NCBI GenBank assembly: GCA_035236585.1
Contig: CP141128.1
Location: forward strand, 37,244,684 to 37,308,683
Reading direction: 5' to 3'
DNA from: Warburgia ugandensis
Taxonomy: Eukaryota > Streptophyta > Magnoliopsida > Canellales > Canellaceae
Length of the DNA: 64,000 nt
The notes under the pieces were generated by a model. That model had not been told where the DNA came from and did not search any database. It saw only the letters and a list, made by a program, of their open reading frames with translations. The translations under genes and the position numbers were made by a program. Positions within the stretch are counted from its first letter, which is position 1. The number at the start of each line of letters is the position of its first letter. Shown here one piece after another: positions 38,679 through 51,569 of this stretch.

Positions 38679-39004
38679 CTTTTTACCTTTGTCTATAGCT
38701 TCATCACCTTGTGTTTGTACACAGTCTTCAAATTTAGAATCCATAGGGTTTGTAGCGTTCATTGACAAGCCCATTGAGTAATCACTAATGAAAGTGTTTG
38801 TTATCCTTCTTTTTGGGATATTTAGGCCTTTATTTTAAACTGTTTAAAAATAAGGCTTGCCTTTTCTTATTAGCAAGAGAGGTTTGTAGTTGGAAGATGG
38901 TAAGAATACGCTTATAATCACGTGACTCATGGAAACTTAATATTTTAACAAAAAATATTGAAATTGCCCTTAAATGTTAGAAATCCTATATTACCAAATC
39001 TTAT

Positions 39005-39067
<63 letters not shown>

Positions 39068-39385
39068 CTCCATTTTCATAACTCATACAGAATAGCCTCA
39101 AATTTGCTCTAAAGGACTGTGTTTAAAATGTGACATAGTGAGAATAGTACCTTTCTCACATAGCTTTTAGATAACCCCAAACTAGTGAGCATGGAACTGA
39201 CTATCTCAACTAATGCTTAGTTCTTTTGCTTATGAACATTGTTTTGAAATGTAATCTCTTTGATCAAACCTCTTAGTGTATGAGTATTTACATTATAAAT
39301 ATTAGCTAGTGTTATTCTACATTTTTTAGTTGTTTCTTTGAATTATCATTATTGCCAACTAATCTGATTCTAGTTTTTTCACTTG
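38679..39385. other. Noncoding stretch before the Transposase_24 relic
   Basis: No recognised coding sequence. It includes a (CT)n microsatellite and is presumably CACTA-3 intergenic or intron sequence. Confidence 0.4.
39012..39065. repeat. (CT)n microsatellite
   Basis: About 26 CT units. Confidence 0.97.
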
Positions 39386-39920
39386 TGAAGGAAACATGGA
39401 ACATGAACAATGTGAAGAACAATCCATCCCATGTACACTTGTCAAGAAAAAGGGCAGAAGGCCAACAAAAATGGAACATATAATTAAGAGAGATTGTAGA
39501 ATTTAATAGTAGAGGGTAGGCGATAGGTGCTACTGCACATTCTTATGCTAGTTTCATATGGTGCATAGTTAGAAGCATGGTGCTAGTCTCAATAATTGAT
39601 TGGAGAAATGTGTCACCATCAATCAAAGATGCAATATGGGAATTGGTCAAGGTATGTAAATGCTTCCTACACATAACATAATATGTCCTTTATCATGTTT
39701 TTCTTCACATAGACTAATGTGCTTCTTTTTATTTTGTAGTCTGCCTTTGCTATCTCTGATGAGTGCAAGAAGAATGCATTATAAGGGTAGTGAACAATGG
39801 AGGATATGGAAGAGTGAGCTTCCAAGAAAGTAGATACTGCTAAATGCCAATGATCCATCACGGCTTAACACTGTCCCTGATTTGTATTCCAGCTTCATGG
39901 ACCAAGATGCATGGTACTAC
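39386..39920 (+). pseudogene. CACTA second gene, Transposase_24 (Ptta/En/Spm) type
   Basis: It reads KKKGRRPTKMEHI, a stop, then IGATAHSYASFIWCIVRSMV, VSIIDWRNVSPSIKDAIWEL, a probable intron (GTATGT at 39652 to TTGTAG ending 39739), SAFAISDECKK, and after a frameshift QWRIWKSELPRK, a stop, then ANDPSRLNTVPDLYSSFMDQ and DAWYYL. These are the ordered motifs of the plant Transposase_24 family, thought to be the accessory DNA-binding protein encoded beside TNP2 in CACTA elements. The coding reading stops abruptly where the gypsy LTR begins at 39921. It probably belongs to CACTA-3. Confidence 0.8.
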
Positions 39921-42900
39921 TTATTAGCCGTACCATGCAAAGCATCATAACAACTTGACACCTCAAGAAAAACATGATGCATCACATATAATCAAAATAG
40001 TGTAACATTAAAAAATCATGATTCAAGCACTCTCTCATGCCAACAGATTTTCCAACGCTCGTGGGCAACATTTACTAAAATGGTCATGAGTTCTCATCTA
40101 GTGACCATTCATAGATTCATCTTGCAAACCATCATCCTACTTGCTAGAAGCATAAACAAAAAAAAAAAAACTCATATGATCACTATGATCACAAATGGCC
40201 ATGGCAAGTTGTGTACCCGGCAATTCCCAAGAGGGACTTCCCATTGCATCCATCATGGGACCTATGACTAAACATCAAAAGGGTAATGTGATCAACACAA
40301 CTAGAATTACCACTCTTTGCTCATTGGGTACCTAAATACCTCTTTTGTTTTGAGGCCAAGGTGTAGCTTGGACAACCTCTTAACATAGCTCCTACTAGGC
40401 TTCATCATCAATACGCCTATTTAAAACATGAAATGCTAAATATTTCTATTTTTTTTCCAAAATCTCAAGCAAAATGTAGACTGCAAATTAAAATCAAGAG
40501 AAGGTGAGAAATATGCATTTACACTTGTAAAAGTAAGAGAATAGAAGAGTAAAGGACTTAGACCACATTAAGAACATTGGAAGTGATAACCAAAGGGTAC
40601 TAGTATAAAAGATGATAAGATCAAACACAGGTGGGAAAGACATTTTAAAAAATTTCTAAATGATAATTACCTTAAGAATATAAGGATTGAAAATATCTTA
40701 AACCCAAATAATATTGAACATTATAGATATGACCGTAGGATTAGAATACCTAAATTGAGACAAGCCTTGAAAAATTTGACATTAGAAAAGGTCCTAAGGC
40801 TTGATGGTATGCCAATAGAGGTTTGGTAGTATATGAAAGATACTAGAGTGGTTTGGGTGACAAAGTTGTTTAAGAAGATTGCAAAATCAAAGAAAATACT
40901 AGATGAATGGAGGAAAAGCTCTATTGTACCAATTTATAAGAATAAAGGAGACATAGAGTTGCATTAATTATTGGGGGACCAAACTTTTGTGCCATACCAT
41001 GAAACTTTTTGAAAGATTGATTGAGAAGAGGCTATGACATGAGATGATTATATTGGAGAACTAGTTTAGTTTCATGCCTGGGAGGTCTACAATTGATAGA
41101 GGAATATAAGGAGAGAAGGAAGGACCTCCACATGGTCTTTGTTGACTTAGAAATTTTTTATGATAGGATCCCTAGAGAGTTAAAATGGTGGGTGTTGGGT
41201 GAGAAAGGGGGTTTACTGGAGTATATAGACATAATTAAGGATATGTATGAGGGATCAATAACAAACATTAGGGCCACTAATGGAGAGAGCAGTGATTTTC
41301 CTATCACTATAGGATTGCATCAAGGATTGGAATTAAGCCTATACCTTTTCACATTGGTTATGGATGAGTTAATAAGGCATTTGCATGAGGAAATTACATG
41401 GTGCATGTTATTTGCAGGTGATATAGTTTTGATTGAGAAGACAAGGAAGGGCATAAACATAAAGATAGGGTTATAGAGAGATGCATTAGAATCTAAGGAT
41501 TTGAAAATTAGCTGAAATAAGATAGAGTGTATGAATGCAATTTTAACAAGGAAAGGCACACGAGTGGAGCACCAGTAAAGATTGATAACTAAGAAGTCCC
41601 CCTAAAAGAACACGTTTGATTCTTGAAATCAATAATTATTAAGAGAGAAGAGATGAGACGGATATTACCCAGAGAATCAGAGCAGGTTAGAAAAAATGGA
41701 GATGCACCTCTAGAGTTTGTGTCATTTGTGATTGCCACTCAAATTGAAAGGAAAATTCTATAGGATGGCAATAAGACTGACCATTCTCTATGGATCAATG
41801 TTGGGAAATTAAGGAACAACATATATGTGGGATGAGTGTTACCAAAATGTGGATATTGAGGTGGATGAGTGGAAGAAACAAGAAATGATAGAACTAGAAA
41901 TAAAAACCTTAGAGGAAACTTAGGAGTAGCACTAATAGGCCACAAGATGAGGAATATTAGACTTAGAGTTTGGGCATGTCCAATGGAAACCAAAAGGGGT
42001 ACCTATTAGAAGAAGTGAGGTGATCTAAGTTGAAGGTTCTAAAGGGCAAAGGCAAGAACCAAAAGAATGTAGATAAAAGTGGTGAGAAAAGATTTAAAAA
42101 CTTTAGGACTACATGAAGCCATGACACTTAATAGAGTGGAATGGAGGAACAAGATTCATGTCACTAATCCCTATTTAGGATAAGATCTTCATAAAAGAAG
42201 CTCTTTTTCAATGCTAAAAATAAATGTAACCATATAAATTACTTAATAGCTTACTTTCAAGATAAAATCATGCATTGATGCATTGGTTTGAAAACTCAAC
42301 CAAAAATGTCAAGTACAAGGCACTAATTCATGACAAAATTGAACATACCAAGCCTCAAATCAGAGTCTAAACTCATCATTCTCTAGGTAGATCGACATGC
42401 TAAAATCATTTTATTTTGTATTTCAAAACTATGATTTACAAGATATAGCTACATACTAAAAACTAATCTACCAAACCTCACTTTGAGATTTCAAATATGT
42501 GATTTACTATGTGTATTTTACAACCCAAAAATCTTAATTTATGGGCATGGTTTACAACAAAATGCAATCAACTTATATGCATATTTTGAAACATCAAAAC
42601 TATAATTACATGCATCTATTGAAACTCAAAACCTTCATATAAAAGTATAATTCAAAATAAAAAACCATTCTCTATGGGGCCTAGACGTCCGCATGTTAAA
42701 AACTTCACTTACACCCATCATTTAAAAAAAATAAGAAAAACATCTTTTACATGCATATTTTGAAGTTCAATATGTTCATACTCTGATATAAAACAAGCTT
42801 ATAAATATGGTAAAATAGTACATGCCAAATCTCTATTGAATCCAAAAGAAAATGTATATTTCTTGAGCACAATATTATGTCATATCCATGCTCTCCTGGA

Positions 42901-44053
42901 CCTCTATTTATAACTTAGTATAACCATCCCTTATAGGGTATTCTCTAAGTAAAAAATTGAGACAAACTAGGAGCATGATCTCTTACTAAAAATCATACTA
43001 TAATAGTAGAGTATTCATACTAAAAAACAAAAGATCATAAGCATGCTTAACCATCCTTGAGAAAATGTAATTAGTAGAGCTTCATGATCATGCTTGAATC
43101 AAACAATGTAGTTATAGAATCATGCTATAAAATGTCACAAACAAAACAAAAACAATATGCTGGAAAACAGCCATGATAAATTTTAACAACCATGGTGATA
43201 ATTCGACCATCCAAACATTATGCAGATAAAAAATGATAAATACATAGCATTAAAGCAAAAATTCTTTTTCTAATCTCCAACACTTTTTTGAAAATAGATT
43301 GAAAACATAGTGGTTATAAATCCACATACTTTTTTGATGATTTCATGAAGGCTGTCTACATTTTTCCACATCTTTTTCCCTACTTTTAGCTTTTTTTCTC
43401 AGTGCATAGTGGTAGAGCATCACTTTCTTTATCTCTTCTCCTTCCTCTTTTTCTTATTTTTTTCTTCCTTTTGTCTCTTTCATGTACATTTTTTATAGAG
43501 ACGAATAAAAATTCCTTTGAAAGGGCATTTTCCTTTTTTACCTAGTTTACCATATGCAACACAGAGTATACATATTTTTCTATTATGAAGGAAGTATCAG
43601 CTCTCAGTATTTAAGATATTAGAGTCCTAAATCTCCAAGTCTTAGAGTCCTAGCAATTGATGGTCATCTACACTCCTCTTGGAAAAGATGTACATTTCCT
43701 TAGTGACTTGGCTGCCATGCTTAGGACATCTAGTGTCATGGGTCCTTCTATTAAAAGTTGTCTAAATCATATAAGAGTAACCCCTAGTTATGGGGCACAT
43801 CTTACCTAAAAAACATAAAGTAAATTAAAGAGGTGCCATTATCAATGTCCACCCTTGATGCACTTATGATATAGCTCCCTATTGGTTAGATTTGTGACCT
43901 TTTAATGGCTGAGAAACTTTTTCCTAGACCTATCCATCCACTAAAGTTTCATTATTCAATTATTGTGCTATAGAAAACTGAATTTTTGTCTTTTAGGAAA
44001 GATCCTATTTTCATTAATGGTTAAAATAGTTATAAAAAATATGGGTTATCACA
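39921..44053 (-). repeat. 3' LTR of the chromovirus, truncated and split by a LINE
   Basis: It aligns with 49153-51569 on both sides of the LINE (39921-40493 and about 42204-44053), starting ttattagcc(g/c)taccatgcaa. The right end is ...gggttatcaca. A minus-strand TATA-like CTCTATAAAAAATG lies near 43495. Confidence 0.85.
40494..42203 (+). pseudogene. 5'-truncated RTE-like LINE with reverse transcriptase
   Basis: The plus strand reads, with many breaks: KRCLRRLQ..., WRKSSIVPIYKNKGD, NFCAIP.../CHTMKLFERLIEKRL, FMPGRSTI, then an open stretch from 41093 with RKDLHMVFVDLEIFYDRIPR, EYIDIIKDMYEGSITNIRAT, FPITIGLHQGLELSLYLFTL, VMDELIRHL and WCMLFAGDIVLIEK. The usual catalytic FADD is FAGD here. The C-terminal tail near 42120 (RVEWRNKIHV.NPYLG) matches the end of RTE-type ORF2 proteins. 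The 5' half (endonuclease) is missing, as is usual for LINE insertions. Breakpoints come from comparison with the intact LTR at about 49780. No clear tail or duplication was resolved. Confidence 0.82.
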
Positions 44054-44070
44054 TTATTACCCCCTTCAAG
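44054..44070 (-). other. Chromovirus polypurine tract
   Basis: The minus strand reads CTTGAAGGGGGTAATAA immediately before the LTR start TGTGATAACCC. Confidence 0.8.
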
Positions 44071-44073
44071 TAA

Positions 44074-45240
44074 TTTTGTCCCCAAAATTCTTCTCAACTT
44101 CAGTTACAAACAATTCTAGATGTTTCTCTCTCATCTCATATTCCAGATGCCATATTGCCTCTTTGACTAAATGTAATTACCAAAGGACTTTGACTAGAGA
44201 AATCTCTTTGTTTCTTAGCTTCTAGTCTTTCTTGTACAAAATTTGAATCGGGTTTATTTCAAATATCATATCTAGTAGCAACTTGGTCAACACTTGTTCA
44301 AGTACATGTGAAGGGTTAGGTATAAGCCTTAACAACATGGAAACATGGAAAACATAGTGAACAACTCAACTCAACGATCCTATTCAGAATCTCATACGGA
44401 TCTATAAATACAGGGATCAGTCCTTAAATTTTGATCTTCATGAACCCCTCGGTTGGGAATACCTTCAAAAACACATAGTCCCCAACCTTGAACTCCATGT
44501 CCTTACACCTATTGTTAGTATGAAAATTTTGTCTACTTTGAGTATAAGGAGTCACAATTGGATAAGTCTCACCTTTATGGTGCACTATTCTACTAATTTT
44601 AACTATACAATTCTATTTTCAATGACTTCATTCCAGCACATTGGTGAATTGAAGGGTTTCCTAGACTTCATATGGAGCCATTCTAATGTTTGAATGAAAA
44701 CTTCTATTGTATGCAAACTTAACTAATAGTAAGCTCTCATCCCAATCCCGTTTCCATTCAATTGAATATGCTCTCAACGTGTTTTCTAGAGTCCAATCAT
44801 CCTCTCAAAATGGCCATCCATTTGAGGATGGAAATTATAGCCAAACGCAATGATGATCCCAAATGATCCTGCACACATCTTTGAAACTATGTGTAAATTG
44901 ACTGTTCTTAACAGAAGTAATAGTCATTAGTATCCCATGCAAGCTCACAACTTGGATGTACCATGACAGGTTATCAATAGATTAATTCTTTCGAGTTGGG
45001 AGGAAGTGTGGTTATTTCATCAGCCAATCAACGATCACCCATATTGTGTCATGTCCGCTGGATATCTTGGGTTAATTCATAATGAAATCCATAGTAACAT
45101 GATCCCACATTCACTTAGGAAGATCAAGTCATGTTGATCTCTATTGCTCGGCCTTGACCTGCTCACATGTTAAGCATTGCTCCTAAAAATCTTCCATGTC
45201 CTTCTTTGTACCATTCCACTAGAAATGCCTTTTTTAGGCC
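44074..45240 (-). pseudogene. Chromovirus integrase with C-terminal chromodomain
   Basis: Starting upstream near 45200, fragments match the zinc-binding and core regions (Asp near DWLMK, then SSNGWPF in place of the usual QTDGQ, ENTLRAYSIEWKRDWDESLL, VKFAYNRSFHSNIRMAPYE). The GPY/F-like module follows (FKVGDYVFLKVFPTRGV, 44480-44440). The chromodomain (44243-44080) reads ILYKKD, stop, KLRNKEISLVKVLW, stop, LHLVKEAIWHLEYEMREK, HLELFVTEVEKNFGDKI. Chromodomains steer integration toward particular chromatin marks. Stops and frame breaks throughout exclude function. Confidence 0.85.
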
Positions 45241-45599
45241 CTAATACATTTTCATTTCACTGAGGTAAGTGGTATTGCTCTGACTTATGTTCCTCTCAAA
45301 GGATTACTTGCCTAAATTTAGCACCCACATGAAGCACCAATATTCCATTTATTCAAAAACTACCATTCGCTTATGGAGTGAAGCCTAGTTTCCCAATCAG
45401 TGCTTGTGTGTCATCACTACCCTTCTTTATTTGAAGAACTCTCTCAACAATGGTAGCTCTTACCATCAAGTTCGCTATGAATGATTTCTTATACTTGTTC
45501 TTTATTTCTAGTCTTGAAGAGCTCTCTCAACAATGGCAGATCTCATAGTGATGTTGACTATGCATGATCTCTTATACTTGCGCTAGATTTCTAATCTAC

Positions 45600-47150
45600 A
45601 CTGGACTACTTCTTATGGAAATTTCCACCTTCTAGAAAGAAAGCTCACACACATCCATACATCTATCTAGTTAATGCATCAGCCACTACATTAGTCTTTC
45701 TAGGATGATTTTGAATGGAGAAATCATGTCTTTCAAGTACATCGTCCATCTTCTCTACTTCATATTCAAGTCTTATTGTGAGAATATGTACCGGAGACTC
45801 TTATCATTTGTGAATGCCTTAAAATTCTCCATATAAAAGTAAAACCTCCAAATGGTTAAGGAAAAACTGGCAGTTGTCAACTCTAGATCATGAGTAGGGT
45901 AATTAACTTAATGTTTTTTCAACTATTGAGAAACATAAGTAATCACCTTCCCATTCTGCATGAATACATGACCCAATCCTTTGCCTGAGACAACGATAAA
46001 AACCACAAAAACACCACTACCTAATGATAAGGTAAGTATTAGGGTAGTGGTTAACTTCTTCTTAAGTTCTTAGGAGCTCACTTCCCGTGTCATCCCACAC
46101 AAATCTCACATATTTCCTTGTCAACTTGGTCAGTGGCAAGGCAATAAGTAACAATCCCTTACTAAATCTATGGTAGCATATATCAAGACCTAGGAACATG
46201 TCTCTGTCACCGTATTAGGTGTCTTCCACTTCTTCACTACATCTACCTTTGTCGGGTTAACTGCTACACCATTTTTTGAAATGACATGGTCTAGAAATTT
46301 GACTTCCTTCAACGAAAATTTACAATTGCTGAATTTTGCATACAATTGATGTGTCTTGAGCATGTCCAACACTACATTTGAGTGTTCTTGATGCTCCTCC
46401 TGGCTCATTAAATAAACCAGGATGTCATCCACAGACATGATGTAAATTATCAAGGAATAGCTTGAATACTATGTTCAATGATCCATGAATACTATTGGAG
46501 CATTTGCCAACTCAAACGGCCTTACTCTAAAGTTATAATTTCCATATCAAGTCTTGAACACCTTCTTTGAGATACCTTCTTCTCTAATCTCAACTAATAA
46601 TACTTGGACCTAAAATCAATCTTTAAAAGGACTCGAACTACTTAAAGCTGATCAAATAGGTCATCTATTAGGGGTAGAGGTTACTTATCATTCAACATGA
46701 CTCCATCAGGCATCTAATAGTCAATGCAAAGTATCATTGACCCATCCTTTTTACAAAGAGGACTGGTGCTCCCCATGGTGAAACATTGGGTTTGAAATAT
46801 TCTTTGTCCAGCAATTCCTACAACTAGTACTTCAACTCTTTCAACTCTAATAGAGCTATTCTATATGATGCTTTGGAGATAGGAGATGTACTTGGTATGA
46901 GTTTAATAGTGAAATATTTCTTTATTGGTGGTAATCCTAGTAGATCCTCATGAAACACATTTGCAAAATTTCAAGACTACTACCACCTCTTCCATCCTAG
47001 GCTTGTTAACTTCTACAACCTCAAATCTAGCAAAAAGGCATGAAATCCCTTAACAATGTGTCTAGCCACCTTCATAACTGAAATGACACACGCCTCTGTG
47101 AAGTTTTATTTTCATTGAAAGGAGATCATCACCTCTCTTGGAACATTGAA
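45600..47150 (-). pseudogene. Chromovirus reverse transcriptase and RNase H relic
   Basis: The best-kept part is 46453-46190: MSVDDILVYLMSQEEHQEHS, LKTHQLYAKFSNCKFSLKEV, KFLDHVISKNGVAVNPTKVD and VVKKWKTPNTVTE. This is the palm and thumb of Ty3-type RT with the catalytic DD retained, although the residue two before it is Ser where Phe is usual. RT fingers lie at 46,900-46,500 in broken frames ('DGSMILCIDY' near 46740, 'PFELANAPIVF' near 46510). RNase H text occupies about 45,950-45,650. Confidence 0.82.
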
Positions 47151-48530
47151 GGTGACCTTCATCTTATGATAGTTGACTATTGCTCAATGCAAAGCCAACC
47201 AATCAATCCTTAGGATGACATCAAAGTTTGTGCACACATGGACTCATGCAATGGAGTCATCACTTCTAAGCAGAACCCTAAACTTTGGACTAGACTACTG
47301 ACATACAACCCAAAATCATATGGAATAAAAGAGTGTGTAAAACCTAAATAAAAAGGAACTTAGGTAGGTATGTCATGAACAAGAAGAGTACCTTCTGCCA
47401 CTATGTGCTTATCATAATGTAATGGCAAACACTCATCCTTGACTTTAGAGAATTTGATCTTTCTGGGCATCTCCTTCTTGTTTCCTCTTCTAGAAATCTT
47501 TAGAGAAGTGACTTGCCCCTTCGTAGTTATAACACTTGAAGTTGAAACATGGCATGATCTGCGTTGATAGTAGTTCCTACATTATAGGCATGGCTTGGAC
47601 TTTTGTGGCTTTTCGTTGTTGCAAAATTGATGCTTCCATGGTTGCTGGGACCTTGAAGAATGCATGGACATCTTCTCCTTTTGAAAATGTCTACCAATAT
47701 TGACATTATTCTCCTTCTCCTTTTTCTCCATCTACACTCATATGTAGTTCTTCTAAAAAATGGAGGCCATTTTGACTATTCTTGCATTGGTAGTGGCTAA
47801 ACATTGTGGATCATGCCCCTCAACCTTAAAGTTAAATTGTCAATGAATTTCTCAACCAATCTCTCATCAATAGAACATACATTCGACGTGAAATTTAAAA
47901 GTCAAATGAACTCATTCACATATTGGATCACTGACAAATCTCCCTATTCCAAACTCAAGAATTATTTCTCCTTCTATATTTGAATATGTGGAGAAAAGTA
48001 CTTGTTGGACAAAACTGTCCTAAATTCTCCCCATGAAATAGCCTCCATACTAACAAAATGAGTTTGTTTAGTAGTTTGCCACCAAAATGCTACCTCCACA
48101 ATCATCACAAGAGTGGTTATAGCTACCTTCTTCATTTCAGGGTCTTCAAGTGCCCTTAAGGACTTTTTCAACCTCAAATATCCACGTCTCAACTGCTCTT
48201 GGCTCATGCTCTCCATAGAACGACAATGCCATCTTTTTGAATAAGTACATTGGGTTCCTTTCCCCAATGCCATTTCCACTTAGAGATCCTGCTCATCCCT
48301 TCAGTGCTACCTGTAGTTGGTTCTACAAGTACTGCCCAAGGTGTTGCACCTATAATTGGACAGCTTCACTCACTATAGTCCCTTGTCCAGATGAACCAAC
48401 GGGTGCTGGGGTGGCTTCTTCAGGCCTCCTTTGTGATTTCTTTCTTCAAAATGGAGTAATCTTATGTGAGTACTTCCTCTTCGACTAACCCTCGATCTAA
48501 AAAGTTATTCCACTAACCAGAACTATAAGT
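47151..48530 (-). pseudogene. Chromovirus gag and protease relic
   Basis: The gag centre lies at 48180-47974: LRALEDPEMKKVAITTLVMI, VEVAFWWQTTKQTHF and WGEFRTVLSNKYFSPHIQ correspond to the 'AxxWWR...W.EF...F..KYFP' pattern of plant Ty3 gag. A zinc-knuckle remnant is suggested near 47600-47520 (CYN...GASHFSK). The protease and linker are marked by NFDVILRIDWLALH near 47210-47180, where the family has FDVILGMDWL. Frames are broken at many points. Confidence 0.78.
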
Positions 48531-48595
48531 TTCTTATTTCATTAATTGTTCTTAACTTTTCAGTAAATAATTAGCCAGAATTGATGTAAACCTAT

Positions 48596-48607
48596 GATCT
48601 GATACCA
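48596..48607 (-). other. Chromovirus primer-binding site (tRNA-iMet)
   Basis: The minus strand reads TGGTATCAGATC, one mismatch from TGGTATCAGAGC, four bases inside the LTR edge at 48612. Confidence 0.88.
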
Positions 48608-48611
48608 ACTA

Positions 48612-51569
48612 TGATGACAAAGATTTTTAGGACACAATTTTATTACTTTAAATTCATTTTGAAAGGCGAGATTCCTATTTGAAAATAATTTTTTATAAAA
48701 CAAATCATGTGGAAGAATCTCTTTTAGTAAAATTGTTTCTAAAATACCTGTGTTAACCACTCAAAACCCTATGTTAATAAATATTAGACTCATGTTTGAG
48801 TGTATCAAGTTCCATTTCAATTCAAAGGACAATCCTATGATTCAGTCACAACCCATGTATAATGTAAAGTTCAAATCACATTTAAAGTCAATAGAATAAG
48901 ATCAAGAAAAGTAAGTTCCAAATTTTTTATGTCTCCCTTTTCTACTTCACTTCTAGTCTCTAAAGTCTTTCACTCCTTGCTCTTAATCTTTCTGATCTAC
49001 AATGTGTTTGTGGATTGAATATATGACCATACCCTGTAGATAGACCTAACACTAGAAACTTAAATCCATAGTATTACAATGTGCACCATATACTTGCCAC
49101 TCAGATGGTTCGAGAACATGTTTCGAATGTTACAAAATCATGTGATTAGCATCTTATTAGCCCTACCATGCAATGCATCATAACCATTCAACATCAAACA
49201 CACATCACCCATGTCCCGAATATCACAACTTGACACCTCAAGTATCACAACTTGACACCTCATGTAAAAACATGAAGTGTTGCACATCATCAAAATAGTG
49301 AAACATTAAAATCATGATCCAAGCACTCTTTTGTGCCAATTGAATTTCCAATGGTCATGGGCAATGTCTGCTGAAATGATCATGATTACTCTTCTTGCAA
49401 CCAATCATAGGTTAATCTTACGAACCATTATCTTACTCCCCAGGATCATAAAAACAAAACATAAGATAACTATGCTCATGATTGGCCATGTCGAATTGTG
49501 TGCCAGTTAGTATTTGATAGAGACTTCCAACTACATCCATCACGGGACCTATAGTTCAACATTGAAAGGGTGTTGTGATCACCATAATTGTTATTGTGAC
49601 TCTTTGGGCATTGGGTACCTAACACATCTTGTGTTCGGAGGCCTAGGAAGCCAGAGCGAACAACCTCCTCGAATAGCTCCCACTGGGATTCATCATCAAT
49701 CTACCCTTCTAAATATAAAATCCTAGGTATTTTTACACCCATATGTTCTACAAAATCTCAAGCAAAATGCAGAATAGAAATCAAAATATAGATTGCATAG
49801 TAACTCTCTTTCAATACTAAAAGAAAATGTCATAACAGAGGTTACATAATGACTTACTTTCAAGCCAAAATCAACATTGATGTATTGCTTTGAAAGCTCA
49901 ACAAAAAATGTCAGTACAAGGCACTAATTCGTGCCAGAATTAAACATACTAAGCCTCAATTAAAAGTTTAAAACTTATCATCCTCTAGCTAGATCAACAT
50001 GGTAAAACCCAATTTGTCAAACCTCACTTTGAGCTTTCAAAACTGTGATTTACTAGGTGTATTTTATGAGCCAAAAAGTATAATTTATGGGGAATGGTTT
50101 AGACCAATAAACTATCAACTTACATGCATATTTTAAAACATCGAAACAATCAATTACATGCATCCACTAAAACAGAAAATCCATCATATACCAAGGAAAA
50201 TTGAAAATTGAAAACCATCCTCTATAGGACATCATATTGAACTAAACATCTACAAGTTAAAAACATCGCTTCCATGTATCCTTTTTAGAACATATTTTAC
50301 ATGCATATTTTGGAATCCAAAAAGTTCATCACTAGACAGCTATTTAGATCAACAATCAGACATAAAAGAAGCTCATAAATATGTTAAAATAGTACATACC
50401 AAATCTCCATTGAAATTCAAAAGAAAACATTGATTTCATGAGCATAACAATACGTCAAATCCATGTGTTCCTAGACCCCTTTCTAAGACTCAAAATGGTT
50501 ATCCTTTATAATGTACTCTCTAAGTAAAAAATCAAACAAACTAGGAGCAAGATCTCTTACTAAAAGTCATACTATAATGGCACAATAATCATGCTAAAAA
50601 AGAAGAAGGATCATAAGCAAGTTTAACTATGCTTGAAAAAATCAAATTAATAGAGCATCATGATCATGCTAGAATTGAACAATATAGTTATAGAATCATG
50701 CTATAAATTTCTCTAAAGTAACATAAACAACACATTAGAAAATGTCCATGATGAAGTTTAACAACCATGGTGATAATCCAACCATCCAAACATTATGTTG
50801 TGATAAAAAATAGATATATACATAGCATCAAAGTAAAACATATTGCCCAAATCTCCCAAACTTTTTAAGAACATAATGAAAACTTAGTAGTTCTAGATCC
50901 ACCTACCTTTTTAATGATTTCACAAAGTTACTTTGTATTTTTCTGCAGCTTTTCCCTGCTTTAATATTTATTCTCGATGGACTGGGGTAATGCATCAATT
51001 TCTTCTTCTCTTCTTCTTCCTCTCTTTCTCTTATTTCTTCTTCTCTCTTTATTTCTTGCTTCCTTTCATTCTTCCTTTATTTCTTTCCTTTTCTATCTTT
51101 TCTATATGTTTTCCACTTATAGGCCTAGGTGTCCAAGATCCTAGAGTGTTAGACATTGAAGTCTTAGTCCTAGCCATCCAAGGTCACCTACACTCCTCTT
51201 GGAGGAGATATTGGTTTCCTTGGTGGCTAGGCTGCCAAGCTTAGGATGTCTAGTGTCATGGGTCTTTCTATTAAGAGTTGTCTAAACCACATATGAGTAA
51301 CATGAAGTTATGGGGCCCATGTTTGTATAAAACACAGGACCAAATTAATAGTTGTGCCATTGTCAACTTCCACACTTGACACACTTATGATATAGGCCTC
51401 TATTTGTCAGATTTGTAACTTATTAATATTATTGAGACATTCATTCCTAGACCTATCCATCTTTTGAAGTTTCCTTATTCAATTATTGTTCCATAAAAAA
51501 CAATATAATTTAGGAAAAATCTTATTTTTCATTAATGTTAAAAATAGTTACAAAATTTTGGTTGTCACA
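48612..51569 (-). repeat. 5' LTR of the chromovirus
   Basis: 2958 bp; the plus strand starts TGATGACAAAG and ends TTGTCACA. A minus-strand TATA-like CCTATAAG lies at 51123-51116, about 446 bp from the U3 start. The pyrimidine-rich 51000-51110 stretch is matched at 43420-43480 in the other LTR. Open frames here (for example 50933-51244) are not genes. Confidence 0.88.

Larger units (their letters stand above)
39921..51569 (-). mobile_element. Ty3-gypsy chromovirus (Del/Tekay-like), decayed
   Basis: Minus-strand order: 5' LTR (51569-48612), tRNA-iMet primer site, gag, protease, reverse transcriptase, RNase H, integrase with a C-terminal chromodomain, polypurine tract, and 3' LTR (44053-39921). 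RT before integrase defines Ty3-gypsy, and the chromodomain marks a chromovirus. The 3' LTR lacks the 541 bp matching 48612-49152 and contains a LINE. Without the LINE it is about 2.42 kb, the length of the matching part of the other LTR (2417 bp). The right flank is AACGT; the left duplication is lost with the truncated end. Confidence 0.88.
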
